The notes beneath the pieces are model-generated. The model was not told the origin of the DNA. It saw only the letters and a list, made by a program, of their open reading frames with translations, and made no database searches. The position numbers were made by a program, and so were the translations under genes. Shown piece by piece: positions 45,344-53,920 of a stretch of 64,000 bases of DNA. The stretch is taken from the NCBI RefSeq assembly GCF_002954545.1, contig NZ_MSCH01000003.1, positions 3,201,991-3,265,990 on the forward strand, written 5' to 3'. The DNA comes from Psychrosphaera saromensis (lineage in GTDB: Bacteria > Pseudomonadota > Gammaproteobacteria > Enterobacterales > Alteromonadaceae). Each line of letters begins with the position of its first letter. Position 1 is the stretch's first letter.

Positions 45344-46483
45344 CTACAATAAATACAGTAACTGATCTAACCCGCCTTTTTTCACGCTAACATCTGCTTG
45401 TTTACGAACTAATGGTTTAGCATGAAAGGCAACGCCTAATTGAGCGGCTGCCATCATCACTAAATCATTAGCGCCATCGCCCATAGCAATGGTTTGAGAT
45501 AGTTCGATATTGTATTGTTTCGCTAACGACACAACCGTTTCAGCTTTCACGTTCGCATCGACAATTCGTCCAAGTACTTTTCCGGTTAACTTACCGTCTT
45601 TCATTTCTAACTGATTAGCAACCGTTGCATCTAAATTTAACTGACGTTTTAATACATCCGTCATATAAGTAAAGCCACCAGATGCGATAACCAACTTCCA
45701 GCCGAATGACTGTAGGTGTGTTACTAAGTTTTCTAAGCCTGGCATTAAAGGTAAGTTATCAGCCACTTGGTCAATAATTGAAACTGGCGCATCGGTTAAC
45801 GTGGCAACTCTTGCATGTAAGCTTTCGGCAAAGTCTAATTCACCGCGCATAGCAGCGGCAGTTACTTCTGACACTTGCTCGCCAACACCTGCCAACTTGG
45901 CAATTTCATCAATACACTCAATCTCAATGGCGGTTGAGTCCATATCCATTACTAACAGACCAGGCTGATTAATAGTTGGAGCATTATCTAAACAACATAA
46001 TTCAACATTCTGGTTTTCAGCCCACTCATTTAATAGCAACTTAGTTTGGCTATTAATCGGGGCATTTACGTTAAAGCTTATTGCCCCATCTAAAGGATCA
46101 GTTGGTTTAACTAATTGACATAAACCTAAGCTAACCGCATTGGCACGGCAAAACTGCATAAAATCAAACAACACCTTCCAGGTGACGCCATTAAATAAAA
46201 CCACCTTGGATTTATTGCTAACATTATTAGTCTTAGTATCAGTTGCTTTAGGATCGGTTGTTTTAAGATCAGTTGTTTTAAGATCTGGATTTTCCGAGTC
46301 GGAGGCGTCAGTTATGAACGTTACTTGTGTGCAATCATTAAAAGTAGGATCAATTAATTCTGTTAACGAACCATCTGCTTGCCACTCAAGTTTAAAAAGC
46401 GGAGTGTTTTTTAATTGCTGCTGAACCTGATAAAAAGAAATATCAGATATTAAAAATACGTTAGATAACTCATTGACAATCAT
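45344..46483 (-). CDS. serB: Phosphoserine phosphatase with repeat-expanded linker
   Basis: 379 residues; a HAD-family enzyme that makes L-serine from phosphoserine. Catalytic motif I is VMDMDSTAIEIE, with FAESLHARVATL, IASGGFTYMTDVL and MGDGANDLVMMAAAQLGVAFHAKP following. The N-terminal part resembles the SerB2/ACT-like region of E. coli (322 residues). The extra length comes from a linker at about residues 62-92 made of repeats of D-L/P/T-K-T/A-T (SENPDLKTTDLKTTDPKATDTKTNN), encoded by a 15-base near-tandem repeat. The core is intact, so activity is expected. Divergent from ahpA/ytjB as in many gammaproteobacteria. Confidence 0.94.
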   Translation of the reverse strand: MIVNELSNVFLISDISFYQVQQQLKNTPLFKLEWQADGSLTELIDPTFNDCTQVTFITDASDSENPDLKTTDLKTTDPKATDTKTNNVSNKSKVVLFNGVTWKVLFDFMQFCRANAVSLGLCQLVKPTDPLDGAISFNVNAPINSQTKLLLNEWAENQNVELCCLDNAPTINQPGLLVMDMDSTAIEIECIDEIAKLAGVGEQVSEVTAAAMRGELDFAESLHARVATLTDAPVSIIDQVADNLPLMPGLENLVTHLQSFGWKLVIASGGFTYMTDVLKRQLNLDATVANQLEMKDGKLTGKVLGRIVDANVKAETVVSLAKQYNIELSQTIAMGDGANDLVMMAAAQLGVAFHAKPLVRKQADVSVKKGGLDQLLYLL

Positions 46484-46622
46484 TTTTTTACATTCCGACT
46501 TTAGGTTTTTGTCTATTATTTAATCAAATATAGAAATGAGGTTATAGAATATAGTAAAGTACATTGCTTTTTAATCCAGAAATGCGCAATATTTAAAACT
46601 ATCTCATATAAATAAGAATCTG

Positions 46623-47225
46623 ATGAGTAAAAAACTTACTTATATTAAAACTTCATCGTTAAATCGAAAGTTCACACAATTGGTCACAGCCTTTGTTTTA
46701 TTAATCGTTACTATTAGTCTTTGGCTAAATGTTAGTAGCTTAGGTAAAGCTATGCTTGAAGAAAATTCAATAGTATTGGCTGAAAACATATTACTGCAAA
46801 CATCCAACAGCGCTCGTACTTATATTTCGCAAGATGATATTAGCTCATTAGATGACTTAACCGACTCGGCACTTAAGTCTGACTACATCTTAGAAATGGT
46901 TATTTATGACGACAAAGGACTTGTGTTAAGTCAAAGCGATAATGCTTTCACCACCAAAGAACGTTTTATTACTGAATTAAATAAAGATGTTGAGATTTTA
47001 TTGCCAACACCATTTGTTAAAGAAGTTCGTAATGAAGACAATGAGTTACTTGGTTTTGTTCGAATTACCGTTTTAAAGAAAAACTTACAACAAAGTGGCA
47101 ATTTGTTTATTCATAGAATTAGCCAACAAATTATATTACTCGCGTGTATTGCCGGCTTAATTGGGTATTTGTTCACTATCGGCTTACGTCCATTCTCTTC
47201 ACACTCATACTTTGTAAAAGAGTAA
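46623..47225 (+). CDS. AhpA/YtjB family membrane protein (Smp)
   Basis: 200 residues with an N-terminal membrane helix (LVTAFVLLIVTISLWLN), a periplasmic domain of about 115 residues (SSLGKAMLEENSIVLAENILLQTSNSARTYIS), and a second helix near the C-terminus (IILLACIAGLIGYLFTIG). This layout, and divergence from serB, identify the YtjB/AhpA family (formerly Smp), whose function is not established; E. coli ytjB lies next to serB in the same way. ATG start with no strong Shine-Dalgarno. Confidence 0.88.
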   Translation: MSKKLTYIKTSSLNRKFTQLVTAFVLLIVTISLWLNVSSLGKAMLEENSIVLAENILLQTSNSARTYISQDDISSLDDLTDSALKSDYILEMVIYDDKGLVLSQSDNAFTTKERFITELNKDVEILLPTPFVKEVRNEDNELLGFVRITVLKKNLQQSGNLFIHRISQQIILLACIAGLIGYLFTIGLRPFSSHSYFVKE

Positions 47226-47321
47226 GCTTTCTTTACTGACAATTAACTTTACCCGGTAGTAGCTTTGCTCGTACTGGGTAGAGTCGACAATCTTTATATA
47301 TCTAGCCTTTATACATCTAGC

Positions 47322-48125
47322 CTAAATGCCAAATACCTCTTTGGTATTTGCGCTAGTGATCTCCGCAACCTCTTCAACCGAGCATGAAAATAACTCAGCA
47401 ACCGCTTCTGCAACCTTAAGAATATTCTGTGGTTCATTGCGCTTACCTTGTTGGCCAAACAAAGGCATATCTGGAGAGTCGGTTTCCAATAAAATATTGG
47501 ATAATCCCACATTTAAAACACTTGCCCGTGTTTTACTGGCTCTTTCATAGGTGATCCCGCCACCAATTCCTAACTTAAAGCCTAAATCAATATACTTTTG
47601 AGCATCATTAACATTGCCAGAAAACGCATGTATAACACCGCCGAATTCTGGTTTTAATTGCTTAAAGCATTGTTGAATTAAATGATGGGTTTTTCTGTGA
47701 TGAATAATTAATGGCTTATTAAAACGGTTTGCTAACTCTACTTGCGCCATAAAGACTTGTTGCTGTAATGGCATATTGTCAATTGTCGCATCTAATCCAC
47801 ATTCACCAACGGCAATGACAGATTTTGATTGCAACAAACTTTCAAGTTGAGTTAAGTCGATTAATGTCTTTTGATCTGAAACCTTAGAGTCTGAAATATT
47901 AGCATCTGATACTTGAGTATCTAGAAACCAAGGATGTATACCAACCGCGCAATAAACATTATCAAAAGCTTGAGCCAGTTTAAGCTGTTTACCCCAACGT
48001 TTACTACTTACCCCAGGTATAATAAATGAAGTCACACCTTGGAGCTTAGCGCGATTTATCACAGAACTTAAATCACTTTCAAACTCAGAAAAATCAAGGT
48101 GACAATGGCTATCAATCAATTGCAT
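47322..48125 (-). CDS. TatD family metal-dependent hydrolase (YjjV-like)
   Basis: 267-residue TIM-barrel hydrolase, mostly DNase-like. The metal-binding motif DSHCHLDFSEF is at residues 4-14. AVGIHPWF, VGECGLD, IIHHRKTHHLI and GGVIHAFSGN follow, and the last motif LLETDSPDMP is a TatD signature. The form is nearer YjjV than YcfH. Convergent with ahpA; followed on the other side by a large repeat field before pdxH. Confidence 0.92.
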   Translation of the reverse strand: MQLIDSHCHLDFSEFESDLSSVINRAKLQGVTSFIIPGVSSKRWGKQLKLAQAFDNVYCAVGIHPWFLDTQVSDANISDSKVSDQKTLIDLTQLESLLQSKSVIAVGECGLDATIDNMPLQQQVFMAQVELANRFNKPLIIHHRKTHHLIQQCFKQLKPEFGGVIHAFSGNVNDAQKYIDLGFKLGIGGGITYERASKTRASVLNVGLSNILLETDSPDMPLFGQQGKRNEPQNILKVAEAVAELFSCSVEEVAEITSANTKEVFGI

Positions 48126-48159
48126 TTTATTCGACTCATTATTTATTGATACCTAAGGC

Positions 48160-48428
48160 TTTAAGGCGGAAAGGCGATAGGGCTGTAAGGCTGTAAGCTG
48201 TAAGCTGAAAGCTGTAAGGTTTTAAAGCTAGTTACTCGTACCTCGAAACTGCTTTTCCCTGCTTTTCCCTGCTTTTCCCTGCCTTTCCTCGCAACTCGAA
48301 CCTCGTCCCTCGAAACTGCTCTAACCCGCTTTACCCTGCCTTTCCTCGTAACTCGAAGCTCGTCCCTCGAAACTACTTCCCCTGCTTTACTCTGCGTTTC
48401 CTCGTAACTCGCCACTCGAAGCTGCTCT
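48160..48428. repeat. CGAG-heptamer repeat cluster I, composite (tatD / pdxH spacer)
   Basis: The left part (48190-48222) is a separate run of CTGTAAG-type 7-mers (GCTGTAAGGCTGTAAGCTG...). The rest is CTCG units (GTACCTCGAAACTG, AACTCGAACCTCGTCCCTCG) alternating with GCTTTTCCCTGCTTTTCCCTG blocks. At least two copies of an approximately 60-base composite unit (CTCGTAACTCGAAGCTCGTCCCTCGAA and its partner) can be read. Fills the whole gap between the genes. Confidence 0.85.
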
Positions 48429-48432
48429 TAAT

Positions 48433-49077
48433 TCATGGCGCCAAACGTTGCTTATCCCAAGTTGTGTTATCAAGGTTATTACGGCTATACATAATTCGGT
48501 CGTGCAGTCTAAATTCGCCACCTTGCCAAAACTCAACTTTATTTGGTTTTACTCTAAATCCGCCCCAAAAATCAGGAGTTGGCATTTCACCTTGGCTAAA
48601 CTTATGCTTCATCCGTTCAAATGTTTCCATCAACATGGTACGAGAACTAATTGGGTGAGATTGCTTTGATGCCCAAGCCGCTAACTGGCTCTCTTTTGGA
48701 CGAGAAATAAAATAAGCCATATTTTTTTTCGTACTTAACGGCTCAACCTCGCCATACACTATCACTTGTCTTTCAAGTGCATGCCAAGGGAAGTGCAAAG
48801 ATATTTTTTTGTTATGCTTTAATTCTTGTGCTTTACGGCTACCTAAATTGGTAAAAAAAACAAAGCCATCTTCATTACTGTCTTTTAGCAAAACAATACG
48901 CTGAGATGGTTGTCCCTCTTCATCTACCGTTGCAACAACCATAGCGGTTGGATCTGGTAGATTGGCATCTATTGCCTGCTTTAACCAAGTGTCAAACTGA
49001 GTCATAGGATGAGCAGCAACATCTTGTTCGCTTAATTCACCCTGACAATATTCACGTCTTAAATCCGACAACTTCAT
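48433..49077 (-). CDS. pdxH: Pyridoxamine/pyridoxine 5'-phosphate oxidase
   Basis: 214 residues from ATG 49077; a longer frame opens at 49143, but [17 protein letters not shown] matches family N-termini and GGAG lies seven bases upstream. FMN enzyme oxidising PNP/PMP to PLP. Recognised by [54 protein letters not shown], and the C-terminal [25 protein letters not shown], ending W-D-K-Q-R-L-A-P, as in E. coli PdxH (218). Cytoplasmic. Confidence 0.96.
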   Translation of the reverse strand: MKLSDLRREYCQGELSEQDVAAHPMTQFDTWLKQAIDANLPDPTAMVVATVDEEGQPSQRIVLLKDSNEDGFVFFTNLGSRKAQELKHNKKISLHFPWHALERQVIVYGEVEPLSTKKNMAYFISRPKESQLAAWASKQSHPISSRTMLMETFERMKHKFSQGEMPTPDFWGGFRVKPNKVEFWQGGEFRLHDRIMYSRNNLDNTTWDKQRLAP

Positions 49078-49259
49078 TAAATACTCCAAACTTTTATTAT
49101 CTGTAGTTCTGTTTAAATTATGGCGATTGCGCATAACAAACAATATAAATTGAGTATATGTTAAGTTAATAATTCAAGACAGACGTTTAATACAATTGGT
49201 ATCAAATTATGCTAATTTACTAGGGGCTGTTTATCTTTAACAACAGGAGATCATCCCCT

Positions 49260-49784
49260 ATGCTTTATCAAATAAACGGGAAAAAGCCAGAGTCTAAAAC
49301 TGAAAGTTACTTTATTGCTAATAGCGCTGATGTTATTGGTGAGGTTAACCTTGGTGATCAATCCAGTATTTGGTTTCAATGTGTTTTAAGAGCCGATAAT
49401 GCGGCCATAAATATAGGCGACAACACCAATATTCAAGATGGCTGTGTACTGCACGTAGACGCTGACTTTCCAATAAACATAGGTACGAATGTAACCGTTG
49501 GTCATAAGGTTATGTTGCATGGCTGTCGTGTTGGTAATAACAGTTTAATTGGTATGGGTGCCACAATATTAAATGGCGCAGTTATTGGTGACAACTGTAT
49601 TATTGGGGCTGGAAGTTTAATCACTGAAAATAAAAACATTCCAGATAATTCTTTAGTAATGGGAGTTCCGGGCAAAGTAGTAAAGCAAATAAGTCCAGAC
49701 CAAGCTAAGTTACTGACTCAGTCTGCACTGCATTATGTCGAAAAGGCCAAGCTCTACGATGAGCAATTACAGCCTTTACGTTAA
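49260..49784 (+). CDS. Gamma carbonic anhydrase-like hexapeptide-repeat protein (YrdA family)
   Basis: 174 residues; a left-handed beta-helix protein. Hexapeptide repeats are clear from about residue 33 (DQSSIWFQCVLRADNAAINIG onwards). VLHVDADFPINIGTNVTVGHKVMLHGCRVGNNSLIGMGA shows the metal-binding His trio of the gamma-CA/YrdA family (HVDAD, VGHKVMLHGC). Whether it has carbonic anhydrase activity is not decided by sequence; YrdA homologues often lack it. GTG/ATG start at 49260 with AACAGGAG upstream. Confidence 0.9.
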   Translation: MLYQINGKKPESKTESYFIANSADVIGEVNLGDQSSIWFQCVLRADNAAINIGDNTNIQDGCVLHVDADFPINIGTNVTVGHKVMLHGCRVGNNSLIGMGATILNGAVIGDNCIIGAGSLITENKNIPDNSLVMGVPGKVVKQISPDQAKLLTQSALHYVEKAKLYDEQLQPLR

Positions 49785-49842
49785 TCCAACTCCAGTGCCA
49801 TAAACGGCAAAGAGCAATACAACGGCAAGTAAGCCGACCTAT

Positions 49843-50646
49843 TTATGCGAATACGGTGACTACTTGTCTAGATAAAGCTAATAAATTGCCGTCTTGATCC
49901 CAAAACTTAGCTTCTTCATGACCATAACCATCTTGGATATGCTGAGCTTCAGTTTCGCTGGCAAACCAGGCTGCTGGGTCTAACGGTAATTTAGGGTTAA
50001 TAAATTCAATATCCCAAGACATGGTACTGGCAGGCGCTGGCAACCTTAACATTTGTAACATGGTTGGAGGCCACGCATCCATTAATGCAATAAAATAAGC
50101 CATACGCATTGTTTTTGGCGCTTTTGAATAACGACTCCAACCATGTAAAGCGGCCTCTTCACTTTTACCTAATCCAAAACTACCTTTGTGTAATGACAAA
50201 TTATAATGCTGAATAAAAGCAGGAACTAACTTAGGGATATTAGGAATATAGTTGCCTTTTTTAGGCACATCCATTACATGTTTATCTGTGGCTTTACTTA
50301 ATAACTTAGAATCGCGACTCATCCCAAAACATATTTGAGCCATCACGCCAACTTGGCCATTTTGACAAACCTTAGCTAACAATTGAGTAACATTTCTACC
50401 GGTACGAAGTACCTCAGCCGATACCACAACTGGCTCATCCCAATTTAACGGTCCAACAAAGTTACAATGCAAAGATCGTAATGCCCTGTCATCATCAATT
50501 AAATTCTCAGCGGCTTGATATGCTAACGCCGTTGTTATTCCGCCAAACAAGGTTCTACCTTGTCCCCACGCTTTTGGAACGTTAATAATGTACTCTGTTT
50601 TTACTTCATCAAACGCTTCAAAAATAGAATCGATACTCATAGTCAA
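49843..50646 (-). CDS. Acyl-CoA thioesterase-like protein (double hotdog, TesB-type)
   Basis: 267 residues. The first half (AWGQGRTLFGGITTALAYQAA) and the second half (MSWDIEFINPKLPLDPAAWFASETEA) look like two hotdog folds, as in the TesB/thioesterase_3 families. The typical active-site Asp of TesB may correspond to D in MDAWPPTMLQ, and the FGGI..A element is the acyl-binding face. The substrate chain length cannot be told. Convergent with the carbonic anhydrase-like gene, divergent from the chemotaxis gene. Confidence 0.82.
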   Translation of the reverse strand: MTMSIDSIFEAFDEVKTEYIINVPKAWGQGRTLFGGITTALAYQAAENLIDDDRALRSLHCNFVGPLNWDEPVVVSAEVLRTGRNVTQLLAKVCQNGQVGVMAQICFGMSRDSKLLSKATDKHVMDVPKKGNYIPNIPKLVPAFIQHYNLSLHKGSFGLGKSEEAALHGWSRYSKAPKTMRMAYFIALMDAWPPTMLQMLRLPAPASTMSWDIEFINPKLPLDPAAWFASETEAQHIQDGYGHEEAKFWDQDGNLLALSRQVVTVFA

Positions 50647-50852
50647 ATCCCCAATGTTAATTAGTTACTGCCCTGTTTAATTATTATAAATACAGAGTTC
50701 TGGTATGACCACGAGTTTACCTAACTTTTAAAATATTAGTAGTCATAAAACGGTACTGTATCGATAAATAATTCCGCCTTAACTTGTGTTTTTGGGATTC
50801 TTAAACGATAACTTTAACTACCATTGATCATTAAGAATGAGAATCCGCAAGA

Positions 50853-51935
50853 ATGTTTGTATCACAAAAAAGGTTTGATAGTGTTGCTTCTGAAAACGCT
50901 CAATTAAAGTCACAAATAGAGCAACTACTTCAGCAGGTTCAAAATTCCGAACAGTTAATATCTGAACAGCAAGATAACGCAAATAAACAAATTACCGGTA
51001 ATGATGATTTTAACAATGATATTTTAGAGTGTGCGATTGACTCTATCGAACAAGTCCAGGGCGTAAGAGAAACCGTTTTTGATTCATTTCAACAAATTAA
51101 ACAAGAAAGTGAATCAATTAGCGATATTAATGAGCTCTTTGAAACATCATCCAATACATTAAAAACTATCGTCAGTGGCATGAATGGATTAAGCACTCAA
51201 ATGGGCTCTATGACATCAAATATATCAGGCTTATCCGAAATGGCGGATAAGATTAATACGTTTGTTTCAACCATAGCCAAAATTTCCGACCAAACAAACT
51301 TACTAGCATTAAATGCAGCAATAGAAGCCGCTAGAGCGGGTGATGCGGGCCGAGGATTTAGTGTTGTTGCCGATGAAGTTCGTGCATTAGCGAGTAATAC
51401 GAGTGAGTCAGCTAATGAAGTCTCAGAACTTGTAAGTGAAATAATTCGCTCAACCAGTGAAACGGTCACTTCAGTCGACTCTATTCAAAAAACCAACGAC
51501 GAATTAACATCCGGAGTTAACACTTTAGACTGTGATTACGCTCAGCTTATTCAATATTCCAATACGATGAAAGATACGATCACCGTCGCGAGCATTCAAA
51601 GTTTTATTCAAACGGTAAAACTCGATCACGTAGTATGGAAAGGTGATATTTATGCAGTAGCCGCAGGATTTAGCGCTAAGTCAGTAAACGATTTTGCAGA
51701 TCATAATAGTTGCAGACTTGGTTTATGGTATACCTCTGAAGGCAAAGATATGTTTGTTAACAACCAAGCATTTAATCAATTAAGTGAGCCACACAAACAA
51801 GTACATGAGTTTGGCGTAGCAGCACTAAAGTCCTTTAGCTCTGGAGATAAAATCAAAAGTATAGAGCTTTTAAAACAAATGGAAGTGGCTAGTAAAAAAG
51901 TGATGAATTTATTAGATGCGTTAGGAAAAAGTTAA
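50853..51935 (+). CDS. Soluble methyl-accepting chemotaxis protein with C-terminal CZB domain
   Basis: 360 residues, no membrane helix, so cytosolic. An N-terminal coiled coil ([18 protein letters not shown]) leads to the receptor signalling domain, with the hairpin tip readable in [33 protein letters not shown]-terminally, from about 245, is a CZB zinc-binding domain: [26 protein letters not shown] and HKQVHEFG supply the conserved His/Cys/His/His ligands. CZB receptors sense oxidants or zinc, e.g. hypochlorous acid in Helicobacter TlpD. The sensory target here is unknown. A terminator follows. Confidence 0.92.
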   Translation: MFVSQKRFDSVASENAQLKSQIEQLLQQVQNSEQLISEQQDNANKQITGNDDFNNDILECAIDSIEQVQGVRETVFDSFQQIKQESESISDINELFETSSNTLKTIVSGMNGLSTQMGSMTSNISGLSEMADKINTFVSTIAKISDQTNLLALNAAIEAARAGDAGRGFSVVADEVRALASNTSESANEVSELVSEIIRSTSETVTSVDSIQKTNDELTSGVNTLDCDYAQLIQYSNTMKDTITVASIQSFIQTVKLDHVVWKGDIYAVAAGFSAKSVNDFADHNSCRLGLWYTSEGKDMFVNNQAFNQLSEPHKQVHEFGVAALKSFSSGDKIKSIELLKQMEVASKKVMNLLDALGKS

Positions 51936-51956
51936 ACGCTTTACTTTTTGTAATGT

Positions 51957-51992
51957 AAAACGTGAAGTAATAAACAATACTCCACGTTTTTA
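51957..51992 (+). terminator. Terminator after the chemotaxis receptor gene
   Basis: AAAACGTG-A-AGTA, loop, TACT-C-CACGTTTTT: eight plus four base pairs around one mismatch, followed by T's. It lies just after the stop codon, between convergent genes. Confidence 0.7.
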
Positions 51993-52034
51993 ATTCTAGC
52001 GAGTTACCAAGTTGTAAATGAGCTAACTTTAGCC

Positions 52035-53072
52035 TTACAGCTCTTTAGAGCTACTATCACCAAGTAATACAGCTAACCATTTACTGTCGTCGTTAGCCTC
52101 AAGAGCAATTTTAACTATCATAGTTAAAGGAACCGATAACAACATTCCAACAGTCCCGAGTAACCATCCCCAAAATATTAATGATAAAAATACCACAAGC
52201 GTAGATAAGCCTAATCCACGTCCCATATATCTAGGTTCAATTAAGTTACCCATCACCATATTTATCGAGACGTAACCTAAAGCGACTAATCCAGCAATAC
52301 CAGGACCTTGTAATACTAAGGTTAATAACACAGCAGGTACTGCGGCTATAATAGAACCAATATTAGGAATAAAGTTAAACAGGAATGAAAGAACGGCCCA
52401 TAACAACACATACTCGACGTCTAATATCCAAAGTAAAATCGCCACACAAATACCCGTGGCTAAACTTACCAAAGTTTTAATTGCCAAGTACTTGTTAACA
52501 GAATCTAAAAATCGGTCAACGTGCTGCATTTTCATTGTTGGATCAGCTAACGCTATATGAACTTTTTTAGTCACATCTGGAGCTTCAAACAGCATAAAAA
52601 TAACCGTTAAAAGAATTAAGAATAGATTTGCCATCACGCCACCAAAACCACTTAACAAGTTGCCAACCATAGACATAGCAACGCCAGGGTTAAAGTATTC
52701 AGTGAATTGCTCTTTATTAACATCAATATCAAACAAGGCCAGTTTACTCACCAACCAAACTAGTTGAGCCGATAACTTTTCTTGGTACATAGGCATTGAA
52801 TTTGAGAAGTCATTAAACGATTGGCCAACGACGCCAGCTAAAGATAAGCCAACAATCACCAGCAAAGAAAGAATAAATAACACAGCGACTGAACGCGGAA
52901 TTCGATAACTAACAAATTTATTAACGAGTGGGTTAGTAATAATAGCTATTACTAAAGCCAACAAAAACGGTATTAATATTGGAGTCGCTGCTTTAATACC
53001 CGCTAACATCACGACTAGACATGCCATAACAAATAAAAATTTTGTCGCGAGGTTCATCTCTAACTTGGCCAT
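52035..53072 (-). CDS. AI-2E family transporter (PerM-like)
   Basis: 345-residue polytopic inner-membrane protein. Two TM segments open the protein, then a periplasmic loop, and LATGICVAILLWILDVEYVLLWAVLSFLFNFIPNIGSIIAAVPAVLL is the family's core (the NFIPNIGSxIA block), followed by GNLIEPRYMGRGLGLSTLVVFLSLIFWGWLLG. This identifies the PerM/YdiK/TqsA group. These have varied substrates (AI-2 export, Na+/H+, other); none is specified here. Followed (in transcription) by the terminator of the convergent chemotaxis gene. Confidence 0.9.
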   Translation of the reverse strand: MAKLEMNLATKFLFVMACLVVMLAGIKAATPILIPFLLALVIAIITNPLVNKFVSYRIPRSVAVLFILSLLVIVGLSLAGVVGQSFNDFSNSMPMYQEKLSAQLVWLVSKLALFDIDVNKEQFTEYFNPGVAMSMVGNLLSGFGGVMANLFLILLTVIFMLFEAPDVTKKVHIALADPTMKMQHVDRFLDSVNKYLAIKTLVSLATGICVAILLWILDVEYVLLWAVLSFLFNFIPNIGSIIAAVPAVLLTLVLQGPGIAGLVALGYVSINMVMGNLIEPRYMGRGLGLSTLVVFLSLIFWGWLLGTVGMLLSVPLTMIVKIALEANDDSKWLAVLLGDSSSKEL

Positions 53073-53150
53073 TTATATCCCTTTTACCTTAATCTGAATA
53101 AACACATGCACACTAAAAGATGCGTGGGCAATACTCAAGTAAAAGTTGGC

Positions 53151-53432
53151 GGGAGTTGCGAGCTTCGAGTTAACGAGTTTCGAGTTTCGAGTTGCGAGAA
53201 AAGCAGGAACAGTTTCGAGAAAAGCAGGGACAGTCATGAGTTGCGAGCTACGAGCCTCGAGTTGCGAGAAAAGCAGGGACAGTTTCGAGCTTCGAGTGGC
53301 GAGGAATTCAGTTGCGAGCTACGAGCTTCGAGTAGCGAGTTTCGAGAAAAGCAGGAGCTATTTCGAGAGCTTTTAGCTCGCATCTCGTAGCTCGGCTCTC
53401 GTAACTCGTAGCTCGTAGCTCGTATCTCGATT
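53151..53432. repeat. CGAG-heptamer repeat cluster J, composite (perM / tRNA spacer)
   Basis: 280 bases of CGAG units (TTGCGAGCTTCGAG, GTTTCGAGTTTCGAGTTGCGAG) interrupted by GAAAAGCAGGGACAG spacers, three to four times. The last 60 bases switch to the inverse orientation (GCTCGCATCTCGTAGCTCGG...CTCGTAGCTCGTAGCTCG). All three frames are more or less open in this stretch, but that is a by-product of the repeat. Confidence 0.87.
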
Positions 53433-53449
53433 CTGGCTCTTAGAGCCTA

Positions 53450-53509
53450 AACGAAAAAACCCGATACTCGTGAGAGTATCGGGTTATCCGTGTATGGCGG
53501 AAAGCGAGG
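53450..53509 (-). pseudogene. Duplicated tRNA-Ser 3' end plus terminator (tRNA fragment)
   Basis: 60 bases, 59 identical to 53647-53706: the terminator hairpin, a short spacer, and the last 18 bases of a tRNA-Ser (CCA, acceptor strand and part of the T-arm). The rest of the tRNA is missing. This is what remains of a third tRNA copy or an attachment-site-like duplication. Confidence 0.8.
53452..53486 (-). terminator. Second copy of the tRNA-Ser terminator hairpin
   Basis: AACCCGATACT-CTCACG-AGTATCGGGTT, read on the minus strand, followed by TTTT. It is identical, with one base difference in the loop, to the hairpin at 53650-53684, and belongs to a 60-base duplication (53450-53509). Confidence 0.85.
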
Positions 53510-53631
53510 TGTGATTATGAAATACGTCCTTGTATTTCACCGCTTCGCGGCCGCGCTAAAGCGCGTTCTAATTTGTTCCAGACAAATTTAGTCGAACCCT
53601 GCGGGGCTTCTCACCCTCGCTAACTTCTATT
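53501..53631. mobile_element. Palindrome-rich 120-130 base element next to tRNA-Ser
   Basis: Begins AGCGAGGTGTGA and ends TCTCACCCTCGCT, an imperfect terminal inverted pair. Inside are three hairpins: AAATACGTCCTTGTATTT, GCGGCCGCGCTAAAGCGCG, and AATTTGTTCCAGACAAATT. It has no ORF. It takes the place where the body of a tRNA-Ser would be and its ends resemble the tRNA T-stem. It could be a MITE/REP-like element; I cannot name the family from sequence alone. Confidence 0.45.
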
Positions 53632-53649
53632 TTATTAAGGCTTTAGAAC

Positions 53650-53684
53650 GAAAAAACCCGATACTCGTGAAAGTATCGGGTTAT
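53650..53684 (-). terminator. Terminator of the tRNA-Ser pair
   Basis: Reads AACCCGATACT-TTCACG-AGTATCGGGTT then T's on the minus strand: an 11-bp stem. It lies 8 bases after the end of the first tRNA. Confidence 0.9.
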
Positions 53685-53691
53685 CCGTGTA

Positions 53692-53783
53692 TGGCGGAAA
53701 GCGAGGGATTCGAACCCCCGGAAGGTTTAACCCTTCGTCTGATTTCAAATCAGGTGCAATCGACCGAGCTCTGCCAGCTTTCC
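53692..53783 (-). tRNA. serT: tRNA-Ser (anticodon UGA)
   Basis: 92 bases including encoded CCA. Acceptor GGAAAGC pairs with GCTTTCC, T-arm GGGGGTTCGAATCCC, long variable arm (GAAGGGTTAAACCTTC) typical of tRNA-Ser, and anticodon loop TTTGAAA with TGA at 53747-53745. The first pair of the anticodon stem would be a C/A mismatch. The gene lies 45 bases downstream of its near-identical twin and shares its transcript. The stand-alone ORFs on the plus strand here are antisense to the tRNA. Confidence 0.93.
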
Positions 53784-53828
53784 TATGGTCTTTAAATATC
53801 AACAAATACTTGTCGATACTTTTAATAG

Positions 53829-53920
53829 TGGCGGAGAGCGAGGGATTCGAACCCCCGGAAGGTTTAACCCTTCGTCTGATTTCAAATCAGGTGCATTCGA
53901 CCGAACTCTGCCAGCTCTCC
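53829..53920 (-). tRNA. serT: tRNA-Ser (anticodon UGA), second copy
   Basis: 92 bases including CCA; anticodon TGA at 53884-53882. Same as the twin except for a few positions: the acceptor pair differs on both strands (GGAGAGC with GCTCTCC), a compensated change showing that both copies are functional; the D-arm also differs slightly. It is the promoter-proximal member of the pair. Confidence 0.93.

Noticed and set aside
47240-47285. Hairpin ACCCGGTA/TACTGGGT after the ahpA/ytjB gene as terminator
   Set aside because: The stem is acceptable, but the loop is long and no U-run follows.
48161-48415. Minus-strand 84-codon ORF between tatD-like and pdxH
   Set aside because: Repeat-derived low-complexity translation.
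53106-53390. Overlapping plus-strand ORFs in the 53.1-53.4 kb region, rich in Ser/Glu/Leu/Arg
   Set aside because: They are translations of the CGAG repeat and its spacers in all frames; a 7-base repeat naturally gives open frames with a repeating peptide. No ribosome site or homologue.
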